This document shows positions 5,257 through 5,999 of a stretch of DNA of 5,999 nt, piece by piece (the first letter of the stretch is position 1; the number at the start of each line of letters is the position of its first letter). This stretch comes from an uncultured Brevibacterium sp. (GTDB lineage: Bacteria; Actinomycetota; Actinomycetes; Actinomycetales; Brevibacteriaceae). Position numbers and translations under genes: made by a program. Location of the stretch: positions 1-5,999 of the forward strand of contig CABTZC010000135.1 of the NCBI GenBank assembly GCA_902489185.1, written 5' to 3'. The notes below the pieces were generated by a model that worked only from the letters and a program-made list of their open reading frames with translations, did no database searches and had not been told where the DNA came from.

Positions 5257-5999
5257 ATGAGCGAGAAGCTTAAGCTGGTGTCCCATGTGGACGCGATTAA
5301 CTGGAACCGTATCGAGGACGACGTCGATATGGAGGTGTGGGACCGTCTGACGGCTAACTTCTGGTTGCCAGAGAAGGTTCCGCTGAGCAACGACGTTCAG
5401 TCGTGGGCAACGCTTACCGACGACGAGAAGTTGTTGACGATGCGTGTGTTCACTGGTTTGACCCTTCTGGACACGATTCAGGGAACCGTTGGTGCAGTTT
5501 CACTGATTCCGGACGCTTTGACGCCACACGAAGAAGCCGTGTACACCAACATTGCGTTCATGGAGTCGGTGCACGCTAAGTCGTATTCGTCGATTTTCTC
5601 CACGTTGTGCAACACGCGCGAAATCGATGAAGCGTTCCGCTGGTCCACAGAAAACCAGAATCTGCAGAAGAAGGCTCAGATCATCGTTGACTACTACCGT
5701 GGTGACGATCCGTTGAAGCGCAAGGTGGCTTCTACCTTGCTGGAGTCGTTCTTGTTCTACTCGGGCTTCTACTTGCCCATGTACTGGTCGTCGCACGCTA
5801 AGCTGACCAACACTGCGGACCTGATTCGTCTGATTATCCGTGACGAGGCCGTTCACGGGTACTACATCGGTTACAAGTACCAGCGTGGTCTGGCTCAGGA
5901 AACTACGGAGCGCCGTCAGGAGCTGAAGGACTACACGTTTAGCCTGTTGTACGAACTGTACGAGAACGAAGTGCAATACACGCACGACCTCTACGACTC
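5257..5999 (+). CDS. nrdF: NrdF, class Ib ribonucleotide reductase beta subunit (3' partial)
   Basis: The first 247 residues are present and the frame runs off the window; class Ib NrdF is usually about 320-330 residues, so roughly the last quarter is missing. It begins MSEKLKLVSHVDAINWNRIE. All metal ligands are visible: Asp72 (LLDTIQGT), Glu103 and His106 (FMESVHAKSY), Glu163 (LLESFLFYSGFY), Glu197 and His200 (RDEAVHGYY). The radical tyrosine is Tyr110. Every one of these is offset by five from the E. coli NrdF numbering. The protein houses the dimanganese (or diiron) tyrosyl radical, assembled with NrdI, and sends the radical to NrdE. The C-terminal tail that docks on NrdE is outside the window. 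In several actinobacteria nrdF lies apart from nrdHIE; here it is adjacent. Confidence 0.97.
   Translation, partial: MSEKLKLVSHVDAINWNRIEDDVDMEVWDRLTANFWLPEKVPLSNDVQSWATLTDDEKLLTMRVFTGLTLLDTIQGTVGAVSLIPDALTPHEEAVYTNIAFMESVHAKSYSSIFSTLCNTREIDEAFRWSTENQNLQKKAQIIVDYYRGDDPLKRKVASTLLESFLFYSGFYLPMYWSSHAKLTNTADLIRLIIRDEAVHGYYIGYKYQRGLAQETTERRQELKDYTFSLLYELYENEVQYTHDLYD

Overview
The window is chromosomal DNA that looks like an actinomycete. The base composition is moderately high in GC by eye. NrdH has the CVQC / WSGFRPD form common in actinobacteria, and NrdI, NrdE and NrdF resemble corynebacterial and mycobacterial proteins. The best 9-mer DnaA-box matches include TTGTCCACA, the form favoured in actinobacteria. 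A family such as Actinomycetaceae is possible, but the sequence does not settle the genus.

Left part (1-1883, all minus strand): a tightly coupled cluster read right to left. It holds a MoxR-family AAA+ ATPase (903-1883), a DUF58 protein (37-906, ATGA overlap with moxR), and the first 17 codons of a third gene (1-50) that runs off the window. This is the usual MoxR / DUF58 pairing, thought to act as an ATPase-driven chaperone or assembly module. Its substrate cannot be read from this window.

Middle (1884-2431): a 548-bp divergent intergenic region with no convincing gene but much regulatory-looking structure. It has a 25-bp AT-rich tract abutting a perfect DnaA box, a second perfect DnaA box, several degenerate ones, and three short palindromes. 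Two NrdR-box-like 16-mers sit with the 31-bp spacing expected of NrdR operators, about 120-170 bp before nrdH.

Right part (2432-5999, all plus strand): a compact class Ib ribonucleotide reductase operon, nrdH-nrdI-nrdE-nrdF. NrdH is the redoxin that re-reduces the enzyme. NrdI is the flavodoxin that helps assemble the dimanganese-tyrosyl radical. NrdE is the catalytic subunit. NrdF is the radical-generating subunit and is cut by the window end. All catalytic, radical-transfer and metal-ligand residues that can be seen are intact. The first three genes are coupled by abutting or overlapping ends; nrdF follows after 27 bp with its own strong ribosome binding site.

No mobile element, CRISPR array, RNA gene or defence-like system is visible. 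The coding content is ordinary housekeeping. The part most worth a second look is the intergenic control region, which may link dNTP synthesis to both NrdR and DnaA.
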